64,000 bases of DNA from Flavobacterium taihuense (lineage in GTDB: Bacteria > Bacteroidota > Bacteroidia > Flavobacteriales > Flavobacteriaceae): the NCBI RefSeq assembly GCF_019351435.1, contig NZ_JAHWYN010000004.1, positions 51,394-115,393 of the forward strand, given 5' to 3'. The position numbers were made by a program, and so were the translations under genes. Positions within the stretch are counted from its first letter, which is position 1. Each line of letters starts with the position of its first letter. Of the stretch, positions 8,352-18,216 are shown in pieces. Below the pieces are notes generated by a model, which saw only the letters and a program-made list of their open reading frames with translations, ran no database searches and was not told where the DNA came from.

Positions 8352-10277
8352 TTAAATTAGGTTAGAATCCCTATTTGGGAAACTGATGTAAAAAGTAGTT
8401 CCTTTTCCTTCTTCGCTTTCAACCCAAATTTTACCCTTGTGTTTGTCTATGAATTCTCTACATAAAATTAAACCCAACCCTGTACTAGGCTCGTCGTCAG
8501 TTCCAATTCGATTGTTTTGTCCATCCAGGTTGAATAAGTTTTGAATCGTTTTAGGGCTCATGCCAATACCATTATCGGAAACAGTTATAATTGTATTTTT
8601 ACCCTCCTGCTTTCCTTGAATAGTAACAGCTCCATTTTTTTGGGTGAACTTTATTGCGTTTAAAACGACATTACGAATGATCGCCTGTAACATGTTTTTG
8701 TCTGCAAATATCTCTATGGAATTTGGTATGTTAGTGCTAATATTTATTCCTTTTTTATCAGCGTTGTTGTTTAATGTTATAATACTGTCCAGAACAAATT
8801 GTTTTAATGGATATTCTTGTGGATCAAATGGAATTAGATTTTGCTCCATGCGGGACCATTCCAATAAATTTTCCAAAAGATTAAAAAGATTTTGGGCAGA
8901 ACTTTTCATGTTAATAGCCGCAAATTTTATTTCATCTTTTGACATAAGATCGATATCTTCGGCCATTAACTCGGTTAGTCCCAAAAAGCCGTTGAAAGGG
9001 CCTCTCAAATCATGTGCTATAATAGAATAAAATTTATCTTTTTGAGCGTTAATATTAGAAATTAATATGTTTTTTTCTTTAAGGAGTTGGTTGTTTTTCC
9101 TTTTGGATACGTATAAAAAAAGAAAAAGTCCCAGTAAAGCGGCAACGGAAATAGATATTGTAATTAATAAATAGACTTTACGGGTTTCACTATTTATTCT
9201 AAGGGTTTGAATTTCTATTTGTTTATCCCTTAAGTCTATTTCTCTTTGGAACTTAACATTAGCTAACTTTTTTTTACTTTCTTTAGAAAAGATAGAATCT
9301 TTGATCTCGGAATATTTTTCAAAACAGTCTAATGCTACAGCAAAATTACCTTTGACTTTATTTACTTTGGACAGATAAAAATAAGTTTCCTGTATGTCTT
9401 TTAAGGAGTTGTATTTTTTGAAGTTTTGTAAAGCATTTTCAAGTAAACGAATGGATTTCTCAATATGTGTATTTTTGTCATTCTTGTATTTGTCATCTTG
9501 TGACATCAAGTAATGGGCTCTCCCTAGATCATAAATGTTATATGTATTGAACAAACTTGAAACGTCATCATAAGTAGCGATTGATTTGTTTAACATTTCA
9601 ATCCCTTTTTCGTAATTTTTTAGGTTTATATTACAGATGCCTATATTAGAAAGATTTAACCCTATTCCTTCAATATCTTCAAGCTTTTTGTTTATTATTA
9701 GTGCTTTGTAAAAATAGTTTAGCGCATTTTTATATTCCTTTTTTTGCAGATAGACATCACCAATATTGTTTAAAAGCAAAGAAACATTTCTTTCTTTTTT
9801 TGACTGATAACTTAATCGTAATGCTTTATTATAAAAAATCAGTCCTTCCGGATAGTTTTTAAGGTCAATGTAAATTAATCCGAGGTTGTTGAATATGCTA
9901 ATTAATTTTGTTTTGTCATTCAGGTTTTCAAAAATTGTTAGTGCTTTATATAAATTTTTCAAAGCATGGGCATAGTCTGATTTTATTTCATACGCTGTGC
10001 CTAAATTTCCATAGGCATCTCCAATCAGTTTTTCATTTTTTGTTTTTTGAGCATAATAAAGTCCTTTTTTGGCATAATTGATGGCTTCATCAGGACCTAT
10101 ATATTCGGAATAAGAAGAAAGTTTTGTTAATAAAAGAGCTTTATCAGAATCGTTTTTTGAGTTTCTCAATTCTAGTTTTAATGAATCAATAGTTTTGTAG
10201 GCAGCATTTTGTGCTGAAATTGGAGTAAAAGAAAGTATTAAAACAAAAAAGATAAGTAGAGTAATTTTTTGAATCAT
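8352..10277 (-). CDS. TPR-sensor membrane histidine kinase (third gene of the array)
   Basis: 641 residues. A signal peptide (1-22, ending ISAQ) precedes about 340 residues of TPR repeats, one transmembrane helix at about 365-388 and a basic SKRK stop. The cytoplasmic part is a HisKA dimerisation domain with the phospho-acceptor His422 in IIAHDLRGPF, followed by HATPase_c with the N box (NAIKFT), G1 (DNGIGM) and G2 (STGLGL) motifs. It therefore should autophosphorylate in response to a periplasmic TPR-mediated signal. No receiver or DNA-binding domain is fused and no response regulator lies nearby, so its partner is unknown. It is last of three paralogues on the minus strand, 32 bp after the second, consistent with one operon. 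Confidence 0.88.
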   Translation of the reverse strand: MIQKITLLIFFVLILSFTPISAQNAAYKTIDSLKLELRNSKNDSDKALLLTKLSSYSEYIGPDEAINYAKKGLYYAQKTKNEKLIGDAYGNLGTAYEIKSDYAHALKNLYKALTIFENLNDKTKLISIFNNLGLIYIDLKNYPEGLIFYNKALRLSYQSKKERNVSLLLNNIGDVYLQKKEYKNALNYFYKALIINKKLEDIEGIGLNLSNIGICNINLKNYEKGIEMLNKSIATYDDVSSLFNTYNIYDLGRAHYLMSQDDKYKNDKNTHIEKSIRLLENALQNFKKYNSLKDIQETYFYLSKVNKVKGNFAVALDCFEKYSEIKDSIFSKESKKKLANVKFQREIDLRDKQIEIQTLRINSETRKVYLLITISISVAALLGLFLFLYVSKRKNNQLLKEKNILISNINAQKDKFYSIIAHDLRGPFNGFLGLTELMAEDIDLMSKDEIKFAAINMKSSAQNLFNLLENLLEWSRMEQNLIPFDPQEYPLKQFVLDSIITLNNNADKKGINISTNIPNSIEIFADKNMLQAIIRNVVLNAIKFTQKNGAVTIQGKQEGKNTIITVSDNGIGMSPKTIQNLFNLDGQNNRIGTDDEPSTGLGLILCREFIDKHKGKIWVESEEGKGTTFYISFPNRDSNLI

Positions 10278-10309
10278 TCAGGTGGTATTTTTTTCAAAAA
10301 TACACTTAA

Positions 10310-12218
10310 TTATGTAATAGCATGAGGAAAATTAAAATAAAATATGGAGCCTTTATTTACTTCACTTTCTAGCCAGATTTTGCCTCCGTGTTTTACTACA
10401 AATTCTTTACATAATATCAGTCCCAATCCAGTACTTGGCTCACCATCGGTTCCAATTCGATTGTTTTTTGCATCAAGTTGGAATATGTTTTTGACCATTT
10501 TGGTATCCATTCCTACTCCCGAATCGATAATTGAAATGACAGTATTTTTTTGGTTTTCTCGAGCTTGTATTTTTACTGTTCCATTTTTTGGGGTGAATTT
10601 TAGAGCATTAGATAAAATATTTCGAATGACAGATTGTAAAATGTGGTAATCTGCAAAAACCGAAATATTTTTATCTATATTAGTTTCAATTAGGATGTTT
10701 TTTTTGTTTGCAGCATCTTGTAAGGTTGCAGTACATTGTTTTACCGCTTCGGTTAAATTTATTTTTTGTGGTGAAAATGGAATTAAACCCTGTTCCATTC
10801 TAGACCATTCTAATAAATTTTCTAGCAGTAGGTTCAAGTTTTTGGCTGAATTTCTCATGTTTATAGCGGCAAACTGGATTTCTTCCTTGTCCATGTCATC
10901 TATGTCTTCGGCTAATAGTTCAGTCAATCCCAGAAAACCATTGAATGGGCCTCGTAAATCATGGGCTATGATTGAGAAAAATTTGTCTTTTTGTTTATTG
11001 ATGTTGGATATGATTTTGTTTTTTTTCTTTAATTTTAAATTTATTTTTCTTTTGGATAAATACAACCACAGAAATAAACTGAGCAAGATTATTACTGTTG
11101 AAATTATGGTGTATAATAAGTAAACTTTTGCAGAATCACTTTTTATTTTAAGATTTTGTATCTCTATTTTTTTATTTCTGAGTTCGATTTCTCTTTGCGA
11201 TTTTAGAAATTCTATTTGTATTTTGTTTTCATTTGAAAAAATAGAATCGTTAAGATTTGAACTTTTTTCAAAAAACGCAAGTGCTTGTTCTGTTTTTTCA
11301 TAAGCTTTATAAATCTTAGATAAATAAGAATAGGTATCTCTTATGTCGATTAGAGATTCTTCCCTTTCAAAGATTTTTAAAGCCTCATTAGTATAGTCTA
11401 AGGATTGCTGTAAAAGTTGATTTTTTTTTATTTTATTTTGTTCTGCAATTGCAAGATAATAATGGGATATGCCTAGCTCCAATTTATTATAAGCATTGAA
11501 TATACTTGAGTCATTATTATAAATTAAAGCGGATTTGGTACAAAATTTTATAGATTTTTTATACTCTTTAAGGCGGTTTAAAGTAATGCCAATATTGGTG
11601 TAGTTTAGTCCAGCTTCGTAACTGTTTTTTTCAAACACATTCATTTTAATGGCCTTATCGAAGTAGTATAAAGCTTTTGCGAATACTTTCGCTCTCAAAT
11701 AGACATCTCCAATATTGTTTAAGTAAGTAGCAATTGATTTTTTGTCGTTTATTTCTTGACTGGATTTTAGTGCTTTGTTATAACAAGATAATGCTAATTT
11801 GTAATTTTTAAATTCAACATAGATTGTTCCAAGACCATTATTTGTTTTTGCAATACCACTTTTGTCGTAAAGGCTTTCATATATGTGAAGCGATTTATAA
11901 TTGTATTTTAATGCTTTTGGGAAATCAGATTTTAGTTTATAATAGACGCCAAAATTATTGTACGAAAGAGCTATTCCTTTAGTGTAGTTTATTTTTTTTT
12001 GAAAGGCTGTAGATTGATTTGGCATATTGTAAACTTTTTTTTGAGTCAATATAATAGTAAGCGGTAGATAAGCGATTCAATAGATCTATTTTTGTGGTAT
12101 CTACTGTTGTTTTATTTAAAAGTACTTTTAAAGAGTCAATTTCTTTTAGTTGGCTTTTTTGAGAAAAGCAACTTACAATTACAAGAAGAAAACTCATTAA
12201 AAATATAACTTTTTTCAT
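10310..12218 (-). pseudogene. TPR-sensor histidine kinase split by a one-base frameshift in an A9 run (second gene of the array)
   Basis: The ATG at 12216-12218 opens a signal peptide (VIVSCFSQ) and the first TPR helix, but this frame stops after SKKNKLH at 11979. The remainder, from INYTKGIA to the stop at 10310, is in the other frame. The frames meet in a run of nine A on the coding strand (T9 at 11992-12000). With eight A the protein reads through (SKKINYTKG) and aligns without gaps over 29 residues with both neighbouring paralogues, giving about 635 residues with TPR, one TM, HisKA (IIAHDLRGPF) and HATPase_c (STGLGL). Every kinase motif is intact, so the break is recent, phase-variable, bypassed by slippage, or an assembly error. 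A 19-bp gap separates it from the upstream paralogue. Confidence 0.8.
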
Positions 12219-12237
12219 TTTGTTTATTTTTGAATGC

Positions 12238-14946
12238 CTAAATGAGATTGACTGTATTGTTTTTTTTGGGGAAGCTAATATGAAATGTAGATCCTTCCCC
12301 TTCTTCACTTTCTACCCAAATTTTACCACCATGTTTTTCTACAAATTCTTTGCAAAGAATTAAGCCCAATCCAGTACTAGGCTCGCCATCGGTTCCAATT
12401 CTATTCGATTTGACATCAAGTTGAAATATGTTTTTGAGTATTTTGGCATTCATTCCTATTCCAGTATCGGATATGGAAATGGTGGTATTGGCATCATTTT
12501 CTTTTCCTTCAATGTTTATAGTTCCTTTTGTTGGAGTAAACTTAATAGCGTTTGACAAAATATTTCGAATTACTGCATGAAGGATATTGTTGTCTGCATA
12601 AACTTTTGTGTCCTCTGGTATTGTGGTGTTTATTTTGATTTCTTTTTTGTTGGCAGCGTCTTGTAACATGCTAACACATTCCGAGGCTACAGTGAGTAGT
12701 TTGTTTTCTTGTAGCAAAAAAGTAATTAAACCCTGTTCCATTCTAGACCATTCTAATAGGTTTTCCAATAAATTATTCAGATTGTGTGCTGATCGTCTCA
12801 TATTGATGGCCGCAAACTGAATTTCTTCTTTGTCCATGTCATCGATATCTTCGGCTAGTAATTCTGTCAATCCCAAAAAGCCATTAAAGGGACCTCGCAA
12901 ATCATGAGCAATGATCGAGAAGAATTTGTCTTTTTGTTTATTGATATTTTGTATTTCTTCGTTTTTGTCCAATAACAATTGATTTGTACTTCTTTTGGAA
13001 ACATACAACCAGAAAAATAACACAAAGAGCAAAGCAATTGAAATGGTCATGGTAACTAACAAATATACTTTTCTGGAATTACTATTTATTTTAAGTTTTT
13101 GAATTTCAATTTGTTTGTCTCTTAAATCGATTTCTCGTTTGGATTGCAAATTGGCTAGTTTGTTTTGGCTTTCATTTGAAAATAATGAATCTTTAATAGT
13201 ATTGTGTTTTTCAAAATAATTTAAAGCCTCGTTGAAATTACCTTGTTCCTTTTTAGTTTTGTAAAGTTCAAAATAGCATTTACTTAATCGGTCAAACATG
13301 CCTATTTCTGAAAATAGATGGAGAGCCTTATTTAAGTATTTAAAGGACTCAGCTAATAATTGTTTCTTATTTGAATTTTCTAAAGCCATTTTTTGATATG
13401 AAATTCCCATTTCAATGTAGGTATTTCCAATGTTATAAGTTTGGCCTTTATCGTAGTTGTTTAATGCTTTTTTGAAGTAGTAAATACTCTTTGAATATTC
13501 TTTTAGATCGGAATAAATTTTTCCAATTTTGGAGTAGCAGTATCCTAAACCATTTGAATCATACATGGAAAAGTTTAAGTCTTTTGATTTATTGTAATAT
13601 TCAAGAGCTTTAGCGTAATTTTTTTTATCGGAATAAGCTACAGCAATATTATTTAGGTTGTAAACCATTAAAATTTTATTGTTTGTTTTTTTGTTAATAG
13701 CGTAAGCTTTATTGAAATATGCAAAAGCTTGATTGTATTTTTTTATTTCAACATTAACTAATCCTAAATTATTATAAGCTCCAGAAATACCATTTTGGTC
13801 TTTTAAATCTTCATAACTGGATAATGATTTGTAAAAATAGTTAATGGCTTTTGGGTAGTCTGTTAGTACCCATTGGCATACTCCAAGATGATCATTTGCC
13901 AACGCAATTCCTTTTTTCCAATGAATTTTTATGGCTAATCGAAGTGCCGCTTCTCCGTATGGAATTCCCTCTTTAGGGTTGGTATAAAAGTAGCTGCTGG
14001 CAATTCTATTTAGAATATTGATTTTGGTTGTGTCGACGGTAGATTTTTTTAGTAATTCCTTTAATGAATCTACTGATTGTGAATATTGTTCTTGTTTGGA
14101 TGATATTCGTTCTAATGTTTTTATTGAAAGGGCAACATATTTTTTTTTGTTTTTTGCATCTGCCTGTGACATCAAAAGATATACATTGCTCAATTGCCTG
14201 AGTGTGTTGTCAATGTTTTCAATTTGATTTTTATCGTATTTCTCTAAAGCTTTTGATAAATAACTTAGGGCTTTTGAGTATTCTTTTTTAGTTGAATAAA
14301 TTTCGCCAATACGACTGAAGCAATAGGCAAGGCCATTATTATCCTTTAAGTTTTCATTTATTGTAATAGATTGGCTGTAATGGTAAAGCGCTTTTGAATT
14401 GTTATTTTGTTTGAAATATACATCAGCAATATCATTGTAGTTGTATACCATTAAGCGTTTATTGTCGCTAAGTTGATTTATTTTTAATGCTTTATTGAAG
14501 TACGAAAGAGCTTCTGGATATTTTTTTTGTGCCAAATAGACGAGTCCCATATCTTTGAGTGTTCCCGAAATCGCTGATTGGTTCTGTAGTTCTTTATATA
14601 GTTGCAAGGCTTTCTGAAAATGGCTTAAGGATTCTGTATAATAGGATTGAGTTAGGTTGCAAATACCTAGGTTCTTATTTGCTGTAGCAATCCCTTTTTT
14701 CCAATGTATTTTTTCGGCTAACGCTAATGCATTTTTCCCGTAGCTTATCCCTTCTGGAGCATTAGAATATTTATAAATTGCTGAAATTTCGTTAAGTATT
14801 TTGATTTTGGTCGTATCAATGGTCGTTTTCTGAAGTTCGATTTTTAAAATGGCTATAGATTGTGAATTTTGGTTCTGGCCGTAAATTAGGTTTCCTGCTA
14901 TTAGTAAACCAATTAACCATTTATTTATTTTATAAAAAGTATTCAT
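12238..14946 (-). CDS. TPR-sensor histidine kinase with a duplicated sensor region (first gene of the array)
   Basis: 902 residues, about 260 longer than its neighbour. After a signal peptide (ending YGQ near 24) come two successive TPR blocks. The first begins NSQSIAILK...TTIDTTKI and the second, at about residue 290, begins YSQSVDSLK...STVDTTKI and repeats the same layout, including a shared IHWKKGIA motif. A TM helix at about 625-650 follows, then HisKA with His681 in IIAHDLRGPF and HATPase_c with SNAIKFT, DTGIGM and STGLGL. The layout is what fusion of two tandem paralogues with loss of the first kinase half would give. It is promoter-proximal in the array. The signal sensed and the cognate regulator are unknown. 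Confidence 0.88.
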   Translation of the reverse strand: MNTFYKINKWLIGLLIAGNLIYGQNQNSQSIAILKIELQKTTIDTTKIKILNEISAIYKYSNAPEGISYGKNALALAEKIHWKKGIATANKNLGICNLTQSYYTESLSHFQKALQLYKELQNQSAISGTLKDMGLVYLAQKKYPEALSYFNKALKINQLSDNKRLMVYNYNDIADVYFKQNNNSKALYHYSQSITINENLKDNNGLAYCFSRIGEIYSTKKEYSKALSYLSKALEKYDKNQIENIDNTLRQLSNVYLLMSQADAKNKKKYVALSIKTLERISSKQEQYSQSVDSLKELLKKSTVDTTKINILNRIASSYFYTNPKEGIPYGEAALRLAIKIHWKKGIALANDHLGVCQWVLTDYPKAINYFYKSLSSYEDLKDQNGISGAYNNLGLVNVEIKKYNQAFAYFNKAYAINKKTNNKILMVYNLNNIAVAYSDKKNYAKALEYYNKSKDLNFSMYDSNGLGYCYSKIGKIYSDLKEYSKSIYYFKKALNNYDKGQTYNIGNTYIEMGISYQKMALENSNKKQLLAESFKYLNKALHLFSEIGMFDRLSKCYFELYKTKKEQGNFNEALNYFEKHNTIKDSLFSNESQNKLANLQSKREIDLRDKQIEIQKLKINSNSRKVYLLVTMTISIALLFVLFFWLYVSKRSTNQLLLDKNEEIQNINKQKDKFFSIIAHDLRGPFNGFLGLTELLAEDIDDMDKEEIQFAAINMRRSAHNLNNLLENLLEWSRMEQGLITFLLQENKLLTVASECVSMLQDAANKKEIKINTTIPEDTKVYADNNILHAVIRNILSNAIKFTPTKGTINIEGKENDANTTISISDTGIGMNAKILKNIFQLDVKSNRIGTDGEPSTGLGLILCKEFVEKHGGKIWVESEEGEGSTFHISFPKKNNTVNLI

Positions 14947-15463
14947 ATCTGTTTGCTATATTGTTATTTAAATCTTTTTTTAAATTTAAATAATGATTTA
15001 CTGATGTGATTCAATAATCGCACCAAAATAAATAAATATATCGATTTTATTGCTTTTTTTATCGATGAAAATCATTTTTTTATTTATTATGTAGTAATAT
15101 CGCTATTTATTTTTTTTTGAAATTTATTTTATAAGAAATAAGGTTTATTTTTTTAAATCATCTTAGAAAAACATTCAATTTGATACTTTGTTTTAATTTG
15201 ATTTGCAAAGAATTTAGATTATGCTAATTAAATGGATCACAGGTGAAAATATTTAAAGTCTCTTTTTGACAGTAATTTTTTTAGTAGAGCAAATTTTCGG
15301 TTTTAATAGTATAACTATAGAGTTGCGATTTAGTAATTTTTAGTCAGGATTTGTTTGTTTTAAATAAAGGGATGAATTGGTTTTGTCTTCAAAAAATACA
15401 GTTCCCTTAAAAAAACAATATCTTTGCGAGCTGTAAGGAGGAAATAAATTAAAACAAACAACA
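14947..15463. other. Divergent intergenic region between the kinase array and the 145-residue gene
   Basis: 517 bp of AT-rich DNA with no open gene. It must hold the minus-strand promoter for the three-kinase operon, although I find no clear TAnnTTTG there. It also holds a good plus-strand -7 element at 15419-15426. Nothing else structured was found. Confidence 0.5.
15419..15426 (+). promoter_or_regulatory. Putative -7 promoter element (TATCTTTG) of the 145-residue gene
   Basis: TATCTTTG matches TAnnTTTG and lies 37 bases before the ATG at 15464. No TTTG was found at the -33 spacing. An AAGGAGG at 15435-15441 would be transcribed but sits 22 bases from the ATG, too far to act as a normal Shine-Dalgarno site. 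Confidence 0.5.
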
Positions 15464-15901
15464 ATGAAAATAAACCCTAAAAACGGAATTGATAAACTCA
15501 TTTTCGGAATGAAACAAAATGATGTTATTGCTATTTACGGTAAACCCAATAAAAATTACAAAGACGAAGATGATAACGTGATTTTTGTTTATAATGAACT
15601 TAAAATTCGCTTGACTTTTTACCAGGAAGAAGAATTAAAATTGGGATATTTAGTAGCTTCAAGTCCAAATTTGGAGTTGTTTGGGTATAAAATAATCAAT
15701 AGAAAAATAACGGATGTCAAAAAAGATTTGGCGCAAAAAGGGATAACCAAATTTACGCAGGAAGAATTTGATACTTTCGAAAACTACTTTAATGAAGAGA
15801 ATTGGATTATTCTTCAAACCGAATTTGAAGAGGTCGTTAAATTCGAAATTGGAGCAATAATCAATGACAAAGACGAATTTGACTGGAAGTTTAAAAAATA
15901 A
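15464..15901 (+). CDS. Small cytoplasmic protein of unknown function
   Basis: 145 residues, no signal peptide, very acidic C-terminus. The N-terminal pattern IDKLIFGMKQNDVIAIYGKPN recalls the GM..xxV...GKP helix-turn of BamE/SmpA-like folds, but there is no lipobox, so the resemblance may be superficial. The rest alternates beta strands and acidic helices (VIFVYNELKIRLTFY, EEFDTFENYF). It lies alone, divergent from the kinase operon and convergent with the PPIase operon. No function assigned. Confidence 0.65.
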   Translation: MKINPKNGIDKLIFGMKQNDVIAIYGKPNKNYKDEDDNVIFVYNELKIRLTFYQEEELKLGYLVASSPNLELFGYKIINRKITDVKKDLAQKGITKFTQEEFDTFENYFNEENWIILQTEFEEVVKFEIGAIINDKDEFDWKFKK

Positions 15902-15921
15902 TGCCGATTGTTTTGTGTAAA

Positions 15922-15955
15922 AAACCCGACAGATTTTAAAAAAATTGTCGGGTTT
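15922..15955. terminator. Bidirectional intrinsic terminator
   Basis: A perfect 10-bp inverted repeat, AAACCCGACA (15922-15931) and TGTCGGGTTT (15946-15955), with a loop that can pair further. T runs follow on the plus side and A runs precede it. It sits between the convergent 145-residue gene and the last gene of the PPIase operon. Confidence 0.85.
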
Positions 15956-15979
15956 ATTTTTTTGCGTAATTTTTAGGTT

Positions 15980-17047
15980 TTATTGATTTATTTTTATCAA
16001 TTCCACTTCAAAGATTAAATCACTTTTCGGAGGAATAGCACCTGGATAACCTCTTTCGCCATACGCTAAAGTATAAGGGATGTAAAATTTGTATTTCGCA
16101 CCTTCCTTCATCAATTGAAGCCCTTCTGTCCAGCCTTTAATTACTTGATTTAAATTAAAATCAATTGGATCTCCACGTTGAACACTGCTGTCAAAAACTT
16201 TACCATTAACAAAAGATCCTGTATAGTGTACTTTAACATTACTTGTTACCGTTGGCATCACACCTGTGCCTTCTTTTAAGACAATGTATTTTAATCCGCT
16301 TACGGTTGTTTGACCATTAGCAAATTCTTTTAGAGCAATTGCATTTGCAGCAGCTCTTTCATTCTCTTCTTTCTCAGCTTTTAATTTTTCTTCAACAGCT
16401 TTATTTCCATAATAGCCGGTAAAGACTTTAGCGGCGTCAAATTTCTTGGCTTGATCTCCTTTTCTAGTGATAGTAATTTTTGTAATGACATCATCTTGCG
16501 CAATGGCATTTACAACTGACATGCCTTGTGTTACTTGGCCATAAATGGTATGTTTTCCGTTTAGCCAAGGCGTATCTTTATGAGTAATAAAAAATTGACT
16601 TCCATTGGTCGCAGGTCCAGAATTGGCCATAGCCAATACTCCAGCTTTGTCAAATTTTGAATCAGTAAATTCATCTTTGAATGCATAACCAGGGCCTCCT
16701 GATCCATTGCCATCCGGATCACCACCTTGAATCATGAAGTCTTTGATGACTCTATGGAATTTTAAACCATCAAAAAATGGTTTTCCTTTTAGTTTTTCGG
16801 AGGTTACAAATTGATTTTTGCCTTCGACCAACGATATGAAATTAGCGACTGTAATGGGCGTTTTTTTATAAAACAATTCAACGGTTATATTTCCTTTGTT
16901 GGTTGCTATAGTGGCAAAAATGCCCTCGGCAGCAACAGGAGCTTTTACAGTTGATGTAGTTTTTTTAGTTGTAACCGCCTTTTTTGTATTTTGTGCGTGT
17001 AAATTAAACAACCCTAAAAAGAGTAATAATGCGATTTTAGATTTCAT
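15980..17047 (-). CDS. Secreted dual-family peptidylprolyl isomerase (cyclophilin + FKBP)
   Basis: 355 residues with a signal peptide ending LHAQ (residue 19), then a short Thr/Lys linker. A cyclophilin domain spans about 42-190 (FHRVIKDFMIQGGDP, MANSGPATNGSQFFI, WLNGKHTIYGQV). A charged helical linker leads to an FKBP domain, about 249-355 (VHYTGSFVNGKVFDSS, GWTEGLQLM, YGERGYPGAIPP). The active-site residues of both families are present, so both halves should be catalytic on exported proteins in the periplasm. Cyclophilin-FKBP fusions (CFBP) are known in a few organisms including Flavobacterium. The start is the ATG at 17045-17047, since the frame extends upstream only by a TTG. It is last in an operon after a lipoprotein paralogue and gldI. 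Confidence 0.9.
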   Translation of the reverse strand: MKSKIALLLFLGLFNLHAQNTKKAVTTKKTTSTVKAPVAAEGIFATIATNKGNITVELFYKKTPITVANFISLVEGKNQFVTSEKLKGKPFFDGLKFHRVIKDFMIQGGDPDGNGSGGPGYAFKDEFTDSKFDKAGVLAMANSGPATNGSQFFITHKDTPWLNGKHTIYGQVTQGMSVVNAIAQDDVITKITITRKGDQAKKFDAAKVFTGYYGNKAVEEKLKAEKEENERAAANAIALKEFANGQTTVSGLKYIVLKEGTGVMPTVTSNVKVHYTGSFVNGKVFDSSVQRGDPIDFNLNQVIKGWTEGLQLMKEGAKYKFYIPYTLAYGERGYPGAIPPKSDLIFEVELIKINQ

Positions 17048-17079
17048 TTTATAAAATTTAAGTGTCAATTAGTTTTGAA

Positions 17080-18204
17080 TTAGTTTGGCATTTTTTCCAT
17101 TAACTCAATCTCAAAAATGATATTGGTATTTGGCGGGATTACATCTCCTGCTCCAGCTTCTCCATAAGCAAGATGTGAGGGAATAAAGAGTACAGCTTTG
17201 TCTCCAAAACTCATTTTTTCTATTCCTTCAATAAAACCAGGAATCAAACCGTCTTTTCTCCCGGCTTGAAAAGGTATTGGAATATATTGTTTTGCTGCAG
17301 CTCTTGCTGGATCAAACTTTCCAAAAGTTTTAGATACATCTTCAAGACTTGAATCAAACAAAGTTCCATTTTCTAAAAATCCGGCATAATGAATGTATAT
17401 GGTAGAACCCATAGCTGGTTTTTTGCCACTTCCTTTTTTTGTAATTACATATTGAAGTCCAGTTGCTGTTTTTGCAGATTTGTTTTTTAAGGCTACAAAA
17501 GAAGTTGCTTTTTGTTCACAAACCGCTTTGTATTTGGCTTCATATTCTTTTTTGGCTGCTGCTTCAGCGGCTACTTTTTGTTTTTGACTTTCAGATTCTA
17601 TTTTGAAATAGTCATAAAAAGTTTTTTTTGCATCAAATTTCTTAGCTTCTTCACCATTTCTAATGATAGATACACTTTTTATAAAATCATCTTGTTCTAT
17701 TTTATTTACTACTTCAAGATTGTAATTCACTACATGGCCAAAAATGGTGTGTTTTCCATCAAGCCATGGTGTTTCTAGATGTGTGATAAAAAATTGGCTG
17801 CTATTGGTTCCAGGTCCATTATTGGCCATGGCCAAAATGCCTCCTTTGTCAAATTTTAAATCAGAAAATTCGTCTTTGAATTTGTATCCAGTATCTCCAG
17901 ATCCTGTTCCTAATGGATCACCAGTTTGAATCATAAAATCTTTGATAACTCTATGAAATTTCAATCCGTTATAAAACGGTTTCCCTTTCAAAGTGTCATT
18001 GACGATAAATTCATTTTCGCCTTCTGCCAATGTTATGAAGTTAGCAACAGTTACTGGGGCTTTTTTATAATCTAATTCTAATAAGATACTTCCTTTGTTT
18101 GTTTCTATTTCGGCATATAAACCATCGGGTAAATTGTTGTGTTCTTTGTTACAGGAAATTAAACTTGTAATTACTAGTAGTGCAAATAAAATGTTTTTTT
18201 TCAT
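17080..18204 (-). CDS. Lipoprotein dual-family peptidylprolyl isomerase (cyclophilin + FKBP)
   Basis: 374 residues, paralogous to the next gene downstream but membrane-anchored: the signal ends in a lipobox with Cys18 (SLISC). The cyclophilin domain, about 28-195, carries FHRVIKDFMIQTGDP, MANNGPGTNSSQFFI and WLDGKHTIFGHV. An Ala/Lys-rich helical linker leads to an FKBP domain of about 125 residues (IHYAGFLENGTLFDSS, GFIEGIEKM, YGEAGAGDVIPP) with an insertion of about 20 residues after FDSS. It probably assists folding of envelope and secreted proteins. The 12-bp gap to gldI and the 32-bp gap to its paralogue indicate cotranscription. Confidence 0.9.
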   Translation of the reverse strand: MKKNILFALLVITSLISCNKEHNNLPDGLYAEIETNKGSILLELDYKKAPVTVANFITLAEGENEFIVNDTLKGKPFYNGLKFHRVIKDFMIQTGDPLGTGSGDTGYKFKDEFSDLKFDKGGILAMANNGPGTNSSQFFITHLETPWLDGKHTIFGHVVNYNLEVVNKIEQDDFIKSVSIIRNGEEAKKFDAKKTFYDYFKIESESQKQKVAAEAAAKKEYEAKYKAVCEQKATSFVALKNKSAKTATGLQYVITKKGSGKKPAMGSTIYIHYAGFLENGTLFDSSLEDVSKTFGKFDPARAAAKQYIPIPFQAGRKDGLIPGFIEGIEKMSFGDKAVLFIPSHLAYGEAGAGDVIPPNTNIIFEIELMEKMPN

Positions 18205-18216
18205 TCTGCTTTTCTT

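Noticed and set aside
15435..15441. AAGGAGG as a Shine-Dalgarno site
   Set aside because: It lies 22 bases from the ATG, beyond useful spacing, and neighbouring genes show no use of such sites.
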